This document shows, one piece after another, positions 11,458 to 22,129 of a stretch of DNA of 64,000 nt (position 1 is its first letter; every line of letters begins with the position of its first letter). The stretch spans positions 33,126,454 to 33,190,453 of the forward strand of contig NC_062232.1 in the NCBI RefSeq assembly GCF_902686445.1, read 5' to 3'. The notes beneath the pieces were generated by a model. It was not told the origin of the DNA and ran no database searches. It worked only from the letters and a program-made list of their open reading frames with translations. Origin of the DNA: Sciurus carolinensis. Lineage: Eukaryota; Chordata; Mammalia; Rodentia; Sciuridae. A program made the position numbers and the translations under genes.

Positions 11458-11663
11458 TTTTTTTTTTAAAGTACCACAGATTGAACTCAGGGGTGCTTAC
11501 CCACTGAGCCACATCCCCAGCCCTTTTTTTGTATTTTATTTAGAGACAGGGTCTCAGGGAGTTGCTGAGGGCCTGGCTAAGTTGCTGAGTCCGGCCTTGA
11601 CCCTTTGATCCTCCTGCCTTGGCCTCCTGACTGGGATTACCGGCATGCACCACCACACCTGGC
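11458..11663 (-). mobile_element. B1-dID SINE, right arm of a close inverted pair
   Basis: T tract, taccacagattgaactcagg, and gcatgcaccaccacacctgg; tail-to-tail with the preceding element. Confidence 0.88.
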
Positions 11664-11679
11664 TTTATTTTATATTTTA

Positions 11680-11775
11680 AAAAGTGGTGATGGATTCATA
11701 ACTCTGAATGTACTGAAACCCGTGGTCTGTGAATGATATCTCAATAAATCTGGATTTGTTGTTGCTGTTTTAAAA
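11680..11775 (+). mobile_element. L1M 3' end fragment
   Basis: Pattern ggtgatggattcataactct, then aatgatatctcaataaatct is the usual 3' terminus of old L1M elements. Confidence 0.55.
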
Positions 11776-12430
11776 AAGGAAAAGGCATTTCCCACCGAGA
11801 TAGAGGAGTTGGGGCCAGATCGGTGTCTTTGCACCGCAGGCTCGGGGGCAGCCTCGTCAGCTGTCCCGGAAGTGCTTCCCCACCACGGTGCCTGCTAGTG
11901 GCAATCCAAGAAGGCACCCCCACATCCTACTGTCAGCCTGGTCCTCTGGGTTGCTTGGTTTTTCCAGGACATAAACGTATTTTATGGAGAAATAAATGCA
12001 CCATAATGAAGAGGGGGAGGGGAGAATTTCCGCAGGCTCACATTTTATCCAAAGGGGCCATGATTTGGCATCCCTGGCTGGAATATGAAATTATTACACA
12101 AGAATTGACTCTCGGTGTCTCCGATGCTCCCTGGGATGATGGCTTCTATAACTTATGGAGACAGCTGAGCGTTTGTATTCAAGTGATCACATAAATTAAT
12201 ATCCATATGTGGAAATGGCGCGCTGGGAGCCGGCCTGGTTGCAGAATGCATTCCTTGGCATGGTCCTTGCACCTGTCCGGGGCTCTGCCTGCGGGTCTCC
12301 TGGAGGATCAGAAGCCTCGTGAGTCAAATAGGGAACGCCACACAGCGCCCCTTCCAGGTGGCAGAGAGCTGCGTGCCACCTTCAGCCATGACGTCATGAG
12401 AGTAACTGGTGTTTTTCTTTTCTTTTTTCT
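11776..12430. other. Intergenic unique sequence, no gene seen
   Basis: Mixed composition without SINEs. A 123-codon frame at 11823-12194 has no recognised domain and no supporting splice context. Confidence 0.45.
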
Positions 12431-12431
12431 T

Positions 12432-12512
12432 CTTTTGCAGTACTAGGGATGGAGCCCAGAGCCCTCTGTGTGCCCGGCAAGCGCTCTACCACGGAGCTAC
12501 GTCCCCAGCCCT
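12432..12512 (-). mobile_element. ID SINE, part of the inverted duplication
   Basis: gcagtactagggatggagcc, gcaagcgctctaccacggag. Its inner half is repeated in reverse at 13118-13149. Confidence 0.82.
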
Positions 12513-13149
12513 CTTTGAATTTTTAAAAAAGACACACACACAAAAGCATGTGCCTTAAAATGGAATGTTTTGCTGTGTGACAAGAGACAAAACCATTCCT
12601 TTCTCCTAAGATCGCAGGGACCACAGGGCACCGGCTAGAACTGCTGATGGCCCATATGGGGGCAGGGGAGGGGATGTGGACTTAGAAAACCCACGTCCTG
12701 CCCTCCGATCATATAGGTGAGACCCCAAGCCACAGCCAAGCCACGCTGCCTAAGCTGGGACCCAGGGAGTCACGGGGGCAGGAAACGAAAAGTATTTGCT
12801 GAATGAAAACGCAAAAGAAAAGGATCCAGTGTTGTGTGACATGACGTCCACCCTCCGTCCGTCCCTCACTCCTTCACTAGATGTTTCTTATGCTCTCATT
12901 GTGTGTCAGCAATCAATGTCCTAGAGAGACCCAGCCAGGCGCAGTGGCGCACGCCTGTAATCCCAGCAGCTCGGGAGGCTGAAGCAGGAGGATCTCCGGT
13001 TCAAGGTAGAGCGCTTGGTGGCAGAGAAAGGAATGGTTTTGTCTATTGTCACACAGCAAAACATTCCATTTTAAGGCACATGCTTTCGTGTGTGTCTTTT
13101 TTAAAAATTCAAAGAGGGCTGGGGACGTAGCTCCATGGTAGAGCGCTTG
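12478..13149. repeat. Inverted duplication, arms of about 126 bp
   Basis: The left arm (about 12478-12605) is the near-exact reverse complement of the right arm (about 13024-13149). By eye there are three substitutions and one 2-bp difference in a CA/GT run. The arms include part of an ID element plus flanking unique sequence, so they are not merely two SINE copies. The spacer is about 418 bp. Confidence 0.9.
12933..13006 (+). mobile_element. Truncated B1-dID SINE
   Basis: Only the first 74 bp of the B1 half remain (gccaggcgcagtggcgcacg to ggttcaagg). It is cut off exactly where the duplicated block begins. Confidence 0.82.
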
Positions 13150-13210
13150 GTGGCAGAGAATTTGCCTAGCACGTGGGAGGCCCTGGGCTCAATATACAGT
13201 AGCAAAAACT
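13118..13210 (+). mobile_element. ID SINE with internal insertion
   Basis: gggctggggacgtagctcca; the unit is interrupted after gcgcttg by ggtggcagagaat before resuming at ttgcctagcacgtg. The extra bases belong to the 24-bp direct repeat of the rearrangement. Confidence 0.82.
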
Positions 13211-13284
13211 AGCTTGACATCAAGGGGTGTCAGCTAGCACAGCCTTCTCTCCAGGCGAAATTTTCACGCCATTCGATTCCTTCT

Positions 13285-13610
13285 GGGTTTTTTGTTTTTG
13301 TTTTTTTGTGCCAGGGATTGAACCCAGGGGCACTTGACCACTGAGCCACATCCCCGCCCTGTTCTGTATTTTATTTCGAGACAGGGTCTCACTGAGTTGC
13401 TTAGGGCCTCACTAAGTTGCTGAGGCTGGCCTTGAACTTTTTTTTTTTTTTTTTTTTGCGGTGCTGGGGATCGAACCCAGGGCCTTGTGCATGCAAGGCA
13501 AGCACTCTACCAACGGAGCTATCTCCCCAGCCCTGGCCTTGAACTTTTGATCCTCCTGCCTCAGCCCCCAGAGCCGCTGGGATTACAGGGGTGCGCCACC
13601 GCACCCCACA
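13285..13610 (-). mobile_element. B1-dID SINE split by an ID element
   Basis: gccagggattgaacccaggg and gagacagggtctcactgagt precede the nested ID; gatcctcctgcctcagcccc and gattacaggggtgcgccacc follow it. Confidence 0.9.
13426..13548 (-). mobile_element. ID SINE nested in a SINE, with 16-bp target-site duplication
   Basis: Direct copies of ctggccttgaactttt at 13426-13441 and 13533-13548 bracket a reverse ID element (gcggtgctggggatcgaacc). This shows it landed in an existing B1-dID. Confidence 0.93.
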
Positions 13611-13765
13611 TTCAGGACAGTAAACTCTGAGAAGCTTACCAAAGTCTCTTCAAGGTTTTAATGGCATGAACTGCAACTGTTTAACAACTGATTCTGCAGG
13701 AAAAAACCAAGAATAAAAGCCTGTTTGTAGTGTTGGCTGATTTCTATGGTGGAGACCCTCTTGTT

Positions 13766-13977
13766 GGCCAGGCACGGTGGCGCACGCCTGTAATCCCAGC
13801 AGCTCGGGAGGCTGAGGCAGGAGGATCGTGAGTCCAAAGCCAGACTCGGCAAAAGTGAGGCCCTAAGCAACTCAGTGAGACCCTGTCTCTAAAGAGAATC
13901 TAAAAGATGGCTGGAGATGTGGCTCAGTGGTTAAGTGCCCCTGGGTTCAATCCCTGGTACCAAAAAAAAAAAAAAGA
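13766..13977 (+). mobile_element. B1-dID SINE, well preserved
   Basis: ggccaggcacggtggcgcac through ggttcaatccctggtacc and a 13-base A tail. Confidence 0.9.
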
Positions 13978-14837
13978 AGCATTCCTGCTGGCCGAATTTC
14001 AAGCTACCAGCTTCATGGCACCCGTACCAACTGCAGAGTGGGGAAGAGATGGGTGGAATCAGTTGCCTTCAGTTCCACAGGCACCAGGAGCCCGGGCAGC
14101 CACCTTCTGAAATTAGCCCAGAACCAATACCTTGGCAAACACGTGGGAGGCATTGTGGGAACGGGCGTGTGGGCTGTCGGGTGACGTCCCTCTGCCTTGG
14201 ACGTGTTGACTCCGAGGGTAGTAACATGCCTTGATCCTCCCTGGTATCCGTTCCAACGAGAAGCAGCCACGGAACCATTGGAACTTCCAGTGAAGTCTCA
14301 GCAATTTCCCCCATTTTCGGGAACATTCTGGCTTCTCTCTCCTTGCTTTCAAAGGACCCAAACAGTAGCCACCAGGGAGAATAGACTCCACACTCTAGAA
14401 ACTTAATTGTGATTTCGTTGCAAAGCCCAGACCTTCGCAGTCCAATATTTCTTAATAAGAAAGTGGGAATCAAAATTCCTCCCCGCTAAAAATGAACAGT
14501 GGAATGACAGACGGAGAAATCACTGAGGTGGAAAAATTGATTTGCAATATCCACAGCAATGTCCTTAGCAGCACCTGGATGAGCCCCGTGCTTCTGCCAG
14601 AGACTGGATGTTTCTAGAACAGTGTGCACTTTTACTCTGACCAGTTCGCAATGCCAGCCACAAAAGCTACGTGGCAGCTTGTGATACCAACACCCACCCC
14701 ACCCCGCTGCTCCCTCTCACTGAGGACCTGGTGACAGCATTACTGGGCCCTTCTTCCCTCTGGATCTCATTCTGTGCTGTAAGCAGATGGGTTCCACACC
14801 CTCTGGTTTCAGGCCATGGGGGATGAACCCTTAAAAT
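13978..14837. other. Intergenic unique sequence, no gene seen
   Basis: Open frames up to 134 codons lie on the minus strand (14069-14473) without recognisable domains. Nothing else is identified. Confidence 0.45.
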
Positions 14838-15055
14838 TTTTTTTTTGTTCTGGGGATTGAACCCAGGGTTGCTTAACCACTGAGCCACATCCGCATCCTT
14901 TTTTTTTTTTTTTTTTTTGTATTTTTCATTTTGAGACAGGGTCTTGCTAGATTGCTTAGGGTCTCACTAAATTGCTGAGGCTGACCTTCAACTTGTGATC
15001 CTCCAACCCCAGCCTCCTACACTGGGATTATAGGCATGCACTAGCACGCCCAGCT
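14838..15055 (-). mobile_element. B1-dID SINE
   Basis: ttctggggattgaacccagg, a second T run at about 14898-14917 between halves, then gcatgcactagcacgcccag. Confidence 0.87.
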
Positions 15056-15057
15056 TC

Positions 15058-15190
15058 ATTTTTTATTTTAAGACATGGTCTTCGTAGGTTGCTGAGGAGC
15101 TCACTAAGTGAATGAGGCTAGCCTTCAACTTGGGATCCTCCTGCCTCAGCCTCCCCAGTCCCTGGGATTACAGGCGTGCGCCCCCACACT
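15058..15190 (-). mobile_element. B1-half-only SINE
   Basis: aagacatggtcttcgtaggt to gattacaggcgtgcgccccc; no ID half. It sits directly beside the preceding complete element. Confidence 0.8.
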
Positions 15191-15345
15191 GAAATTGCAC
15201 CGTAACCTTTGCGCACGTGCTGCATGCACTACGGCAGATATGGATTCCCAGCAAATGTTCACTCCAGCTCCCTGCTACAGCCCCTCCATGGGACAGAGCA
15301 GCACAGAGGTACTGGTCAGCCAGGTGACGCTTTGATCAGTGGAAC

Positions 15346-15466
15346 AAGAAGCATGTGCTGGGCTGGGGAGATAGCTCAGTGGGTAGAGTGCTCGCTCTCG
15401 CAAGCACAAGGCCCTGGGTTCCATTCCCACCACCGCAAAAAAAAAAAAAAAAAAGAAGCATGTGCT
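15346..15466 (+). mobile_element. ID SINE with 14-bp target-site duplication
   Basis: The ID body (15360-15452) has a long A tail and is flanked by exact aagaagcatgtgct copies at 15346-15359 and 15453-15466. Confidence 0.93.
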
Positions 15467-15649
15467 ACCCAATGGTGTTGCAGGCAATGGTGTATGCATG
15501 CATGACAGTGGTCCCAAGAGAGCAGAACGGACATGAAAACTTCCAACTGCCCGGTGACACGGTGGCTGTCATGGTGCAATGCTCTACTCCTGTTGGTGGT
15601 GATGCTGGTGTAAACCAACCTGCTATCCTGCTGACATATAAAACTATAG

Positions 15650-15838
15650 CACGAGCTACCCCGGTGGCTCCGGAGGCTGAGGCAGGAGGATCGCAAGTTC
15701 AAAGCCAGCCTCAGCAACTTATCGAGGCCCTCAGCAACTAAGTGAGACCCTGTCTCTAAATAAAATATAAAATAGGGCTGGGGATGTGGCTCCGTGGTTA
15801 AGCGCCCCTGGGTTCAATCCCTGGTACCAAAAGATAAA
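15650..15838 (+). mobile_element. B1-dID SINE
   Basis: The B1 half is partly truncated at its start (gctaccccggtggctccgga); the ID half gggctggggatgtggctccg is complete. Confidence 0.86.
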
Positions 15839-15941
15839 AATAGTATGGCATATAGAGTTCTATTATACACGGCACATAATACTTGGTAATAAATTGGTAA
15901 AAAAATGATTGTTACTAGTTTATGTATTTAGCACACTATAC

Positions 15942-16043
15942 TTTTTTTTTTTTTGCAGTGCTGGGATGTAACCCAGGGCCTCATACATGCTAAGCCAGGC
16001 CAACTAAGCACTTGCTCTACCGCTGAGCTACACCTCCAGCCCT
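15942..16043 (-). mobile_element. ID SINE
   Basis: T tract, gcagtgctgggatgtaaccc, gcacttgctctaccgctgag; a small internal insertion (aagccaggccaac). Confidence 0.84.
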
Positions 16044-16095
16044 TTATCATTATTTTAGAATGTGTTCCTTCTACTTAGTTAAAAAAAAAACTCCA

Positions 16096-16177
16096 GGGCT
16101 GGGGCTGGGGCTCAGTGGCAGAGCACTTGCCTAGCACGTGGCAAGGTCCCGAGTTCCATCCTCAGCACCACGAAAAG
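16096..16177 (+). mobile_element. ID SINE
   Basis: gggctggggctggggctcag and gcacttgcctagcacgtggc. Confidence 0.84.
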
Positions 16178-16202
16178 GAAACAGTGTAAAGAAGTCATAC
16201 TA

Positions 16203-16417
16203 AGCCGGGCACCGTGGCACATGCCTGCAATCCCAGCGACTCAGGAGGCTGAGGCAGGAGGATCGCGAGTTCAAGGCCAGCCTCAGCAACTTAGCAAGGC
16301 CCTAAGCAACTCAGTGAGACCCTGTCTCTAAATAAAATATAAAAAAGGGCTGGGGATGTGGCTCAGTGGTCGAGTGCCCCTGAGTTCAATCCCTGGTACC
16401 AAAAAAAAAAAAAAAGG
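16203..16417 (+). mobile_element. B1-dID SINE, near consensus
   Basis: agccgggcaccgtggcacat, both halves complete, 16-base A tail. Confidence 0.9.
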
Positions 16418-17047
16418 TCCCATCAAGTGACTGACCTGTACCATGGAAGTGGGTGTAAGTACTCCCAGTGATGCTCGCGTAATGAGGGACTTGCTAAGAA
16501 TGCAGGTGTCAGAACATGTTCCCGTCGTTAGGTCACACATGACGGCAAGATCGAAAGTCACCCGGGGAGAGGTTTTGGACGCATGCGCCTACCTCGTGTG
16601 TCCTGTTGCCATCCGCCCGGAGGGGAACACGGCCCCAGGGAGCTGCGGGACCCTGGAGCTGAGCTGAGTCAGTGCTCCGAGTGTCCGTGAGCGACAAAGG
16701 GATTCAGTGGCCATTTGTCATGCTGGGTTGGAAGGTAGTCATTACATACACACGCGCTATGTTGAAATACAGGGTTTCCACCAACTTGTGTCTACAGAAC
16801 ACTTGGCTTCTCACCAAGAGAATGTCAGAGACCCTCCTGCCAATCAACTCCCAAGTAAGCACCCGGATACTTAAAGGATAAATTCATCCCCTTGGCCACC
16901 AGTTCCACACACGCATGCCTACCTGAGTTAGCAACGGCACTTGGTTTTTTCTTTGTCTCTAAAAAGTAGACGATATACTAGACTATGTCCACAGTTACAC
17001 GTGGGCACACAAGTACATACACAGGATAACATTTAAAAACTCAAGTG
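16418..17047. other. Intergenic unique sequence, no gene seen
   Basis: No SINE and no convincing ORF; nothing further identified. Confidence 0.45.
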
Positions 17048-17292
17048 AGCCAGGCATGGTGGTGCATGCCTATGATCCCAGCGACTCTGGAGGCTGAGGC
17101 AGGAGGATCCCCAGTTGGAGGCTAGCCTCAGCCATTTAGCAAGGCCCTAGGCAACTTAGCAAGACCCTGTCTCAAAATAAAAAATAATAATAAAGTAAAA
17201 TAGAAAAGGCTAGGGGTGTGGCTCAGTGGTTGAACACCCCTGGGTTCACACCCAGACAAAAGAAGAAAAAAAAGAAAACGAAAAAGAAAGCC
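17048..17292 (+). mobile_element. B1-dID SINE with A/G-rich tail
   Basis: gagccaggcatggtggtgca; ID half ggctaggggtgtggctcagt; tail of AAAG units. Confidence 0.87.
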
Positions 17293-17652
17293 CAAGTGAA
17301 TGATACACAGGTAATGGGTCCCAATGTGATCGCAGAAGGTTTAAGGGGCACAGCGCAGAGCAGACCAGTTAGGAAGACAGTAAACCCAGCCAGCTCACGG
17401 GGCTTTCAACGTCAAAAGACTATTCTGTGCGCAGAAGCACCATTAGCAATTTTCAAGCAGGACAAAGCAGGCTTCATATATTTTGGATGAGTCCAGGGTG
17501 AGATGTAAAATTTTGAAGGTGGAACAGACCTGGAAGTCAGGAAACTAGATGGCAGTCTGAGATGATGAGGCCTAAACACAAGGTTCGAGACAACAGAAAA
17601 ATACAGGAAGCTACACTTCAAAAATCAGAATCGTTATAAAAAAAACCTTCTA

Positions 17653-17830
17653 GACTGAGTGTGGTGACACACACCTATAATTTTACCAGCTGGGGAGGCC
17701 AAGGAAGGAGGATCACAAGTTCAAGGCCAGCCTCAGCAACTTAGTAGGGCTGGGGATGTAGCTGTCATAAAGCACTTGCCTAACATGTGTGAGGCCCTTG
17801 GTTTAATCCCTAGTACTGGAAAAAAAAAAT
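17653..17830 (+). mobile_element. B1-dID SINE, diverged
   Basis: actgagtgtggtgacacaca; ggctggggatgtagctgtca; part of the middle is missing. Confidence 0.8.
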
Positions 17831-18420
17831 TATTAAATGTGGCAAGTAACAGAAATCCTGACAAATAATGTCTTAGAGGAGGAAGAGGTTCTTTTTGTCA
17901 TATAATGAGTCCAGAAGAACCTGTAGAATCCAGTGCTCGCACATCTGCTACCCGTCCGTCTCCTATCTTCCCCCTCCATCATTCACAGCACGTGATCTTC
18001 ATACTTATGGTCCCAAAATGGCTGCTGCACCTCCAGACATAACATTCACATTCCATGCAGGAAGAAGGAGTCAAGGTTTTGCCTTATTTGGGAAGGAAAA
18101 CTCTTCCCAAAGATTCTGCTTACCTCTCATTGAGCAGTATTGAGTCACAAGGCCACCACTAGCTCTGAAGGAATCCAGGAACTTGAAAATTTCACTATCT
18201 ATTCTCTAAGATAAGAGAAAGAGAAGGTAGAAGGGAATTTGAATAGGTGTGAGTGAGACTAACTAGAGTATTTGCTTGATCCCAGCATCTCTTATCTCCT
18301 GATCCAGGGCTCTCCATAGTTTACATTGTGACAAGACTGACTGCAGGGGAAGAGAGAGGAGAGGGGATCACACATTAATCTAGGACAGAGCCAGAGAAAA
18401 TGGCCACCTCTTCCTCAGAT
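17831..18420. other. Intergenic sequence, no gene seen
   Basis: No SINE. May include an old degraded repeat (ccagtgctcgcacatctgct), but no family can be named. Confidence 0.4.
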
Positions 18421-18642
18421 ATTTTTTTTTTTTTTTTTTTTTTTTTGTACCAGGGATTGAACCCAGGGGCACTTAACCACGGAGTCACATCTCCAGCCCT
18501 TTCTATATTTTATTTAGAGACAGGGTCTCACTGAGTTGCTTAGGGCCTCGCTAAGTTACTGAGGCTGGCCTCGAACCCTCAATCCTCCTGCCTCAGCCTC
18601 CCAAGCCGCTGGGATTATAAGTGTGCACCCACCATGCACAGC
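18421..18642 (-). mobile_element. B1-dID SINE
   Basis: A T tract of about 25 bases, taccagggattgaacccagg, and tgggattataagtgtgcacc. Confidence 0.9.
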
Positions 18643-21600
18643 TCTTTCTTAGATATTGATAAGGCGTCAGGAAAGACTTGGGGCATTACAAACTACTCAA
18701 AAGAAGGGAGACAAAGCGTTAACAATACGTGGTAGGGAAGAGGAAAGGAAGCAATGTGATTCATGCCACAACAAAATAACAATGACCAGCCACTAGCCCC
18801 AGCCCGGGGAAGTGTCTATAAAGTAGAATAGAAAAGATCACATTAAGGGAATGGATAGGAATCAAGAAAATGTCCTTGGAAAGAGGGCAAGAAAACAAAA
18901 CAGAAAAGCAAAGAAGAGAAGTTAATCTTGGGAAGACAGCGGAGGGAAGGGCGTGAGAGTCAAGCATGAAGTCCTGAAGAGGTTCCAAGAGCCAGGATGA
19001 AGATGGGCCGCTCCGCTAAGCTCACTTCCGGGCGGGTCCTTTGGAAAGATGCAAAGGCACCAGAAGAAGAGACGTGAAATGATGAAGCTCCTTGGTCACA
19101 CACGACGGCCGAAGAAGAGAGCCGGGTTCCTATCTTGGTTCCATACCGCCTGGATTGAACTTCTGCAAACTTATCTGGGGATGGTGACCTCTGTATTTCC
19201 CTGAAGAGGCAAATAAATCATGATCCTGTCACCTGCAAGTGATAGAAAATCCAGGCCAAAGGGACTTAAGCAAAGAAAGGAAATTTATTGGTACAGGGAA
19301 CTGAAACACCCAGGGACGGGGCTGGTTTCAGGTTCAGCTGGATCCAGGAGCACAAGCAATGAAGATCCATCACCTGGCTCTGCTCCATCTTTGTTAGTTT
19401 CATCTTCAAGCTGCCAGTCAGCCCGGGGTTATAGCCTATCTTTGTAGCAATTCCAGTAGAAGGTGTGAGTCTCTCTTTTCCACTAGCAACAGCAAGTTCT
19501 GAAATTTTTCTGGGCTTTCTGAACCAAACAGCATGGCCAGTGGCAGGTGAAGCAGCAGGTTCGAAGACTCCACTCATCCCACTTTTGCATCCAGAAGAGG
19601 GAATCAGTCCCCTTCCCACAAAGCGCAGGGACTGAGGGTCAGAGATCCGTGGCTTCCCCAAAGGGTGGGGTCTGCATCTAGAACAGGGGCCAAATGTTGG
19701 CCGGGCAAAGTCAAAACTGTCTGTCACAGTGTTTCTAAGGAGGAGCCAAAAGAGCCACAAATACACACACCTCCCAATCAATCAAAAGCTGCCTTTTGCA
19801 AGCATCCAGCTACACCCAGCCTTGGGGATCACAACCCTAGCTCCTTCCAGCAGACATGGGAGCTGAAAGGCGCTGGAAGCCCACCCCTTCCTCAACTCCC
19901 CAAGGCGCAAGGCCCAGAGCCGGAGAGAAGCGCGCTGTCACTTCCACCTGCAGCCTCCCCGGGAGTGGTCTGCAGAGGACTAAACAGAGCACTGGACAGT
20001 GTCGCCAGAAAGGGAAAGAGGGCCTGGCCAGTCCACTGAGAGCTCAGTGCTGAAGTTCTTTGGGGAACGGAACTCCTCTCGGACCGAAGCCATGGCAAGC
20101 CATGGCCAGGACCCTTCCAGCCTGGGTCAGGGTCAGGGGTTAGGGATGAAGCATTTTTCCATGACAGATAAATCTGGGTGGAGGAGGGCAGGGCCAGGGC
20201 CAAAGGACCCCCTCAGGGACATCGCAAAACACACACCAAAGAGCAAATTGTCCCAAGGGGCTCAGAGACACCACACCTTCTTCTGGATGCCAACAGCCCT
20301 GGCACCTTATCAGCCTGCGACTCTGACCTGGCCCCACAAAGAGCTGCTTCTGGCTGGATCCCCAAGGAGGCCACGTGTGTCCCTGTTTTCAGCAGAAGGG
20401 AAAACACAGTCCCTCACCTGGCTTCTCTCTGATCTTTCCCATCCTGGCTACCATCCAGAAACTTGGGGACACACTTAGGAAGTGCGCCTGGGGAGGCAGG
20501 TTTTGAGGGAGACGTGTTGTAATGCTCTCCATGAGAGTCTGCTTTTTCCTCTTGTCTTTTCCTTTTCTTTCTTTTTTTCTCGTCTTTTCTCACAGGGAAC
20601 ACCAAAATGCCGGGGACCCTAAGGAATTTGAAAGGATTATCATGATTACTTAAGCAGGAGTTTTCTGAAACTCCCAGCCGAGTGGGAAAGCGAGGAGAAG
20701 CAAATGAACCTTCTAAAGTCATAACCCTGCAGAGATTGGCCAGATAAGTGTGGGGCCCGAGCAAACACACAAACCGGGCCCAGCCCCTCTCCCCTTAACT
20801 CTTTCAAAGCCTGGGAAACACACTGGAAGGCCTGCCACTGTCCCTCTGGACCCTGGGACTCTATAATTTACCAAGCCAAGCCTTCATGCCTTAAATAAAA
20901 GTTCATGAACCAATTCTTTGTTCATTTGCTTTTTACTTCTCCTGCCGGGTCCTCTGAGGAGATACAGCTTCGTCCTTGGCAAGCGATCTCATTCGATCAG
21001 GCAGAAAGCTGTCCCCTCGGGAGACGAGTTTCCCCAGGGATTAGGGTGGGCTTCCGAGCACCCAAGCCGGCAGTCAGTCTGTACTTCAGCCTCTCAGGAG
21101 GGTCCAGCCGTGCCTCGGTCCCTTCTCTCTGCTGCTGTCCAAAAAGCCTCCTATCTGGTGGTCACAAGAAGCATCCATGCTGCGGGGCCCCTGGCAGCAG
21201 AACCAGATGGAAGGCTTGGCCTGGTGGCCAATCTGGTCTGATCACCCAGCAGGGCATCCCATGATGCCCCCAGGGTCTGAGGAACACCCAAGACACCTCA
21301 AGGCACCTACACCACCAGGAGCTTTGGCTGGATAAAGAACTGCAGGAGACAGATCTCTCTGTCTCCAGATATGGCCACCGGCCAGGACTGAGGGAAGGGG
21401 TGGCTGCTGGCTGGAGCCCAGTGTGCTGTACAGGGCAGGGAGCCCCAGGTCAAGGCAGAAGGGCCCCGAATCTCTGCTTTCAATCTCCCCTAGAGTTTGC
21501 AAAGGGAAAAAAAAAAAAAAAAAATCCACAAAGAGCCCGGGCCTGGGTCTGGAGGACTCTGGCTGTCTCAAGGGACAGGTTTTACCGTCACTGAGGGCAG

Positions 21601-22100
21601 ACCCAACCCTACAGCCTTGTGCAAATGAAGGAAAATGGGTAAAAAGCGACAACTTAAAAAAAAAAAAAAAAAAAAAGTTAGGTGGCTTTGAATTCTACAA
21701 TGCAGGACGGCACCAGGACAGGAAGGGGTAGTCCGTTCTCCAGGAATTGACAACCCCTGTGGGCCTCGCCAATCCTGGACCCAGGAAAGGCCAAAGTGGG
21801 GTGGGGTCTTCATCTGTCCCTCCGCGGGCTTTCTGGGAAGGGGCCCACCCAAAGCCAGCCCTCCACTGCCCCAGATGGCACCCCGGCCTCCTTCCTACCC
21901 CGCAAGGGCTGCCAGGGGCCGCTGCCTGGAACCCCACAGCCCACCCCGCCCCCACGCCATTTCCAGTCCTCTGGGCGAGGGGGGGTCACTGTCGTTCAAG
22001 TAATTTCTCTGCGAACACAAGATGGCAGCCTTAAATAAATGCAACCCTGCGCAGCTTTTAATCTTACACATCATTAAATTCCTAATTTACACATTATGTT
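18643..22100. other. SINE-free intergenic stretch entering the CpG-rich block
   Basis: Over 3 kb without a B1-dID or ID element, in strong contrast to the first 18 kb. Open frames up to 171 codons overlap on both strands without domains. Part of 19200-19560 resembles an old degraded repeat. A-runs at about 21507-21523 and 21656-21676 are the only simple sequences. Confidence 0.5.
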
Positions 22101-22129
22101 TTCGTGGGCCAACCCATAACTCATTAGTG

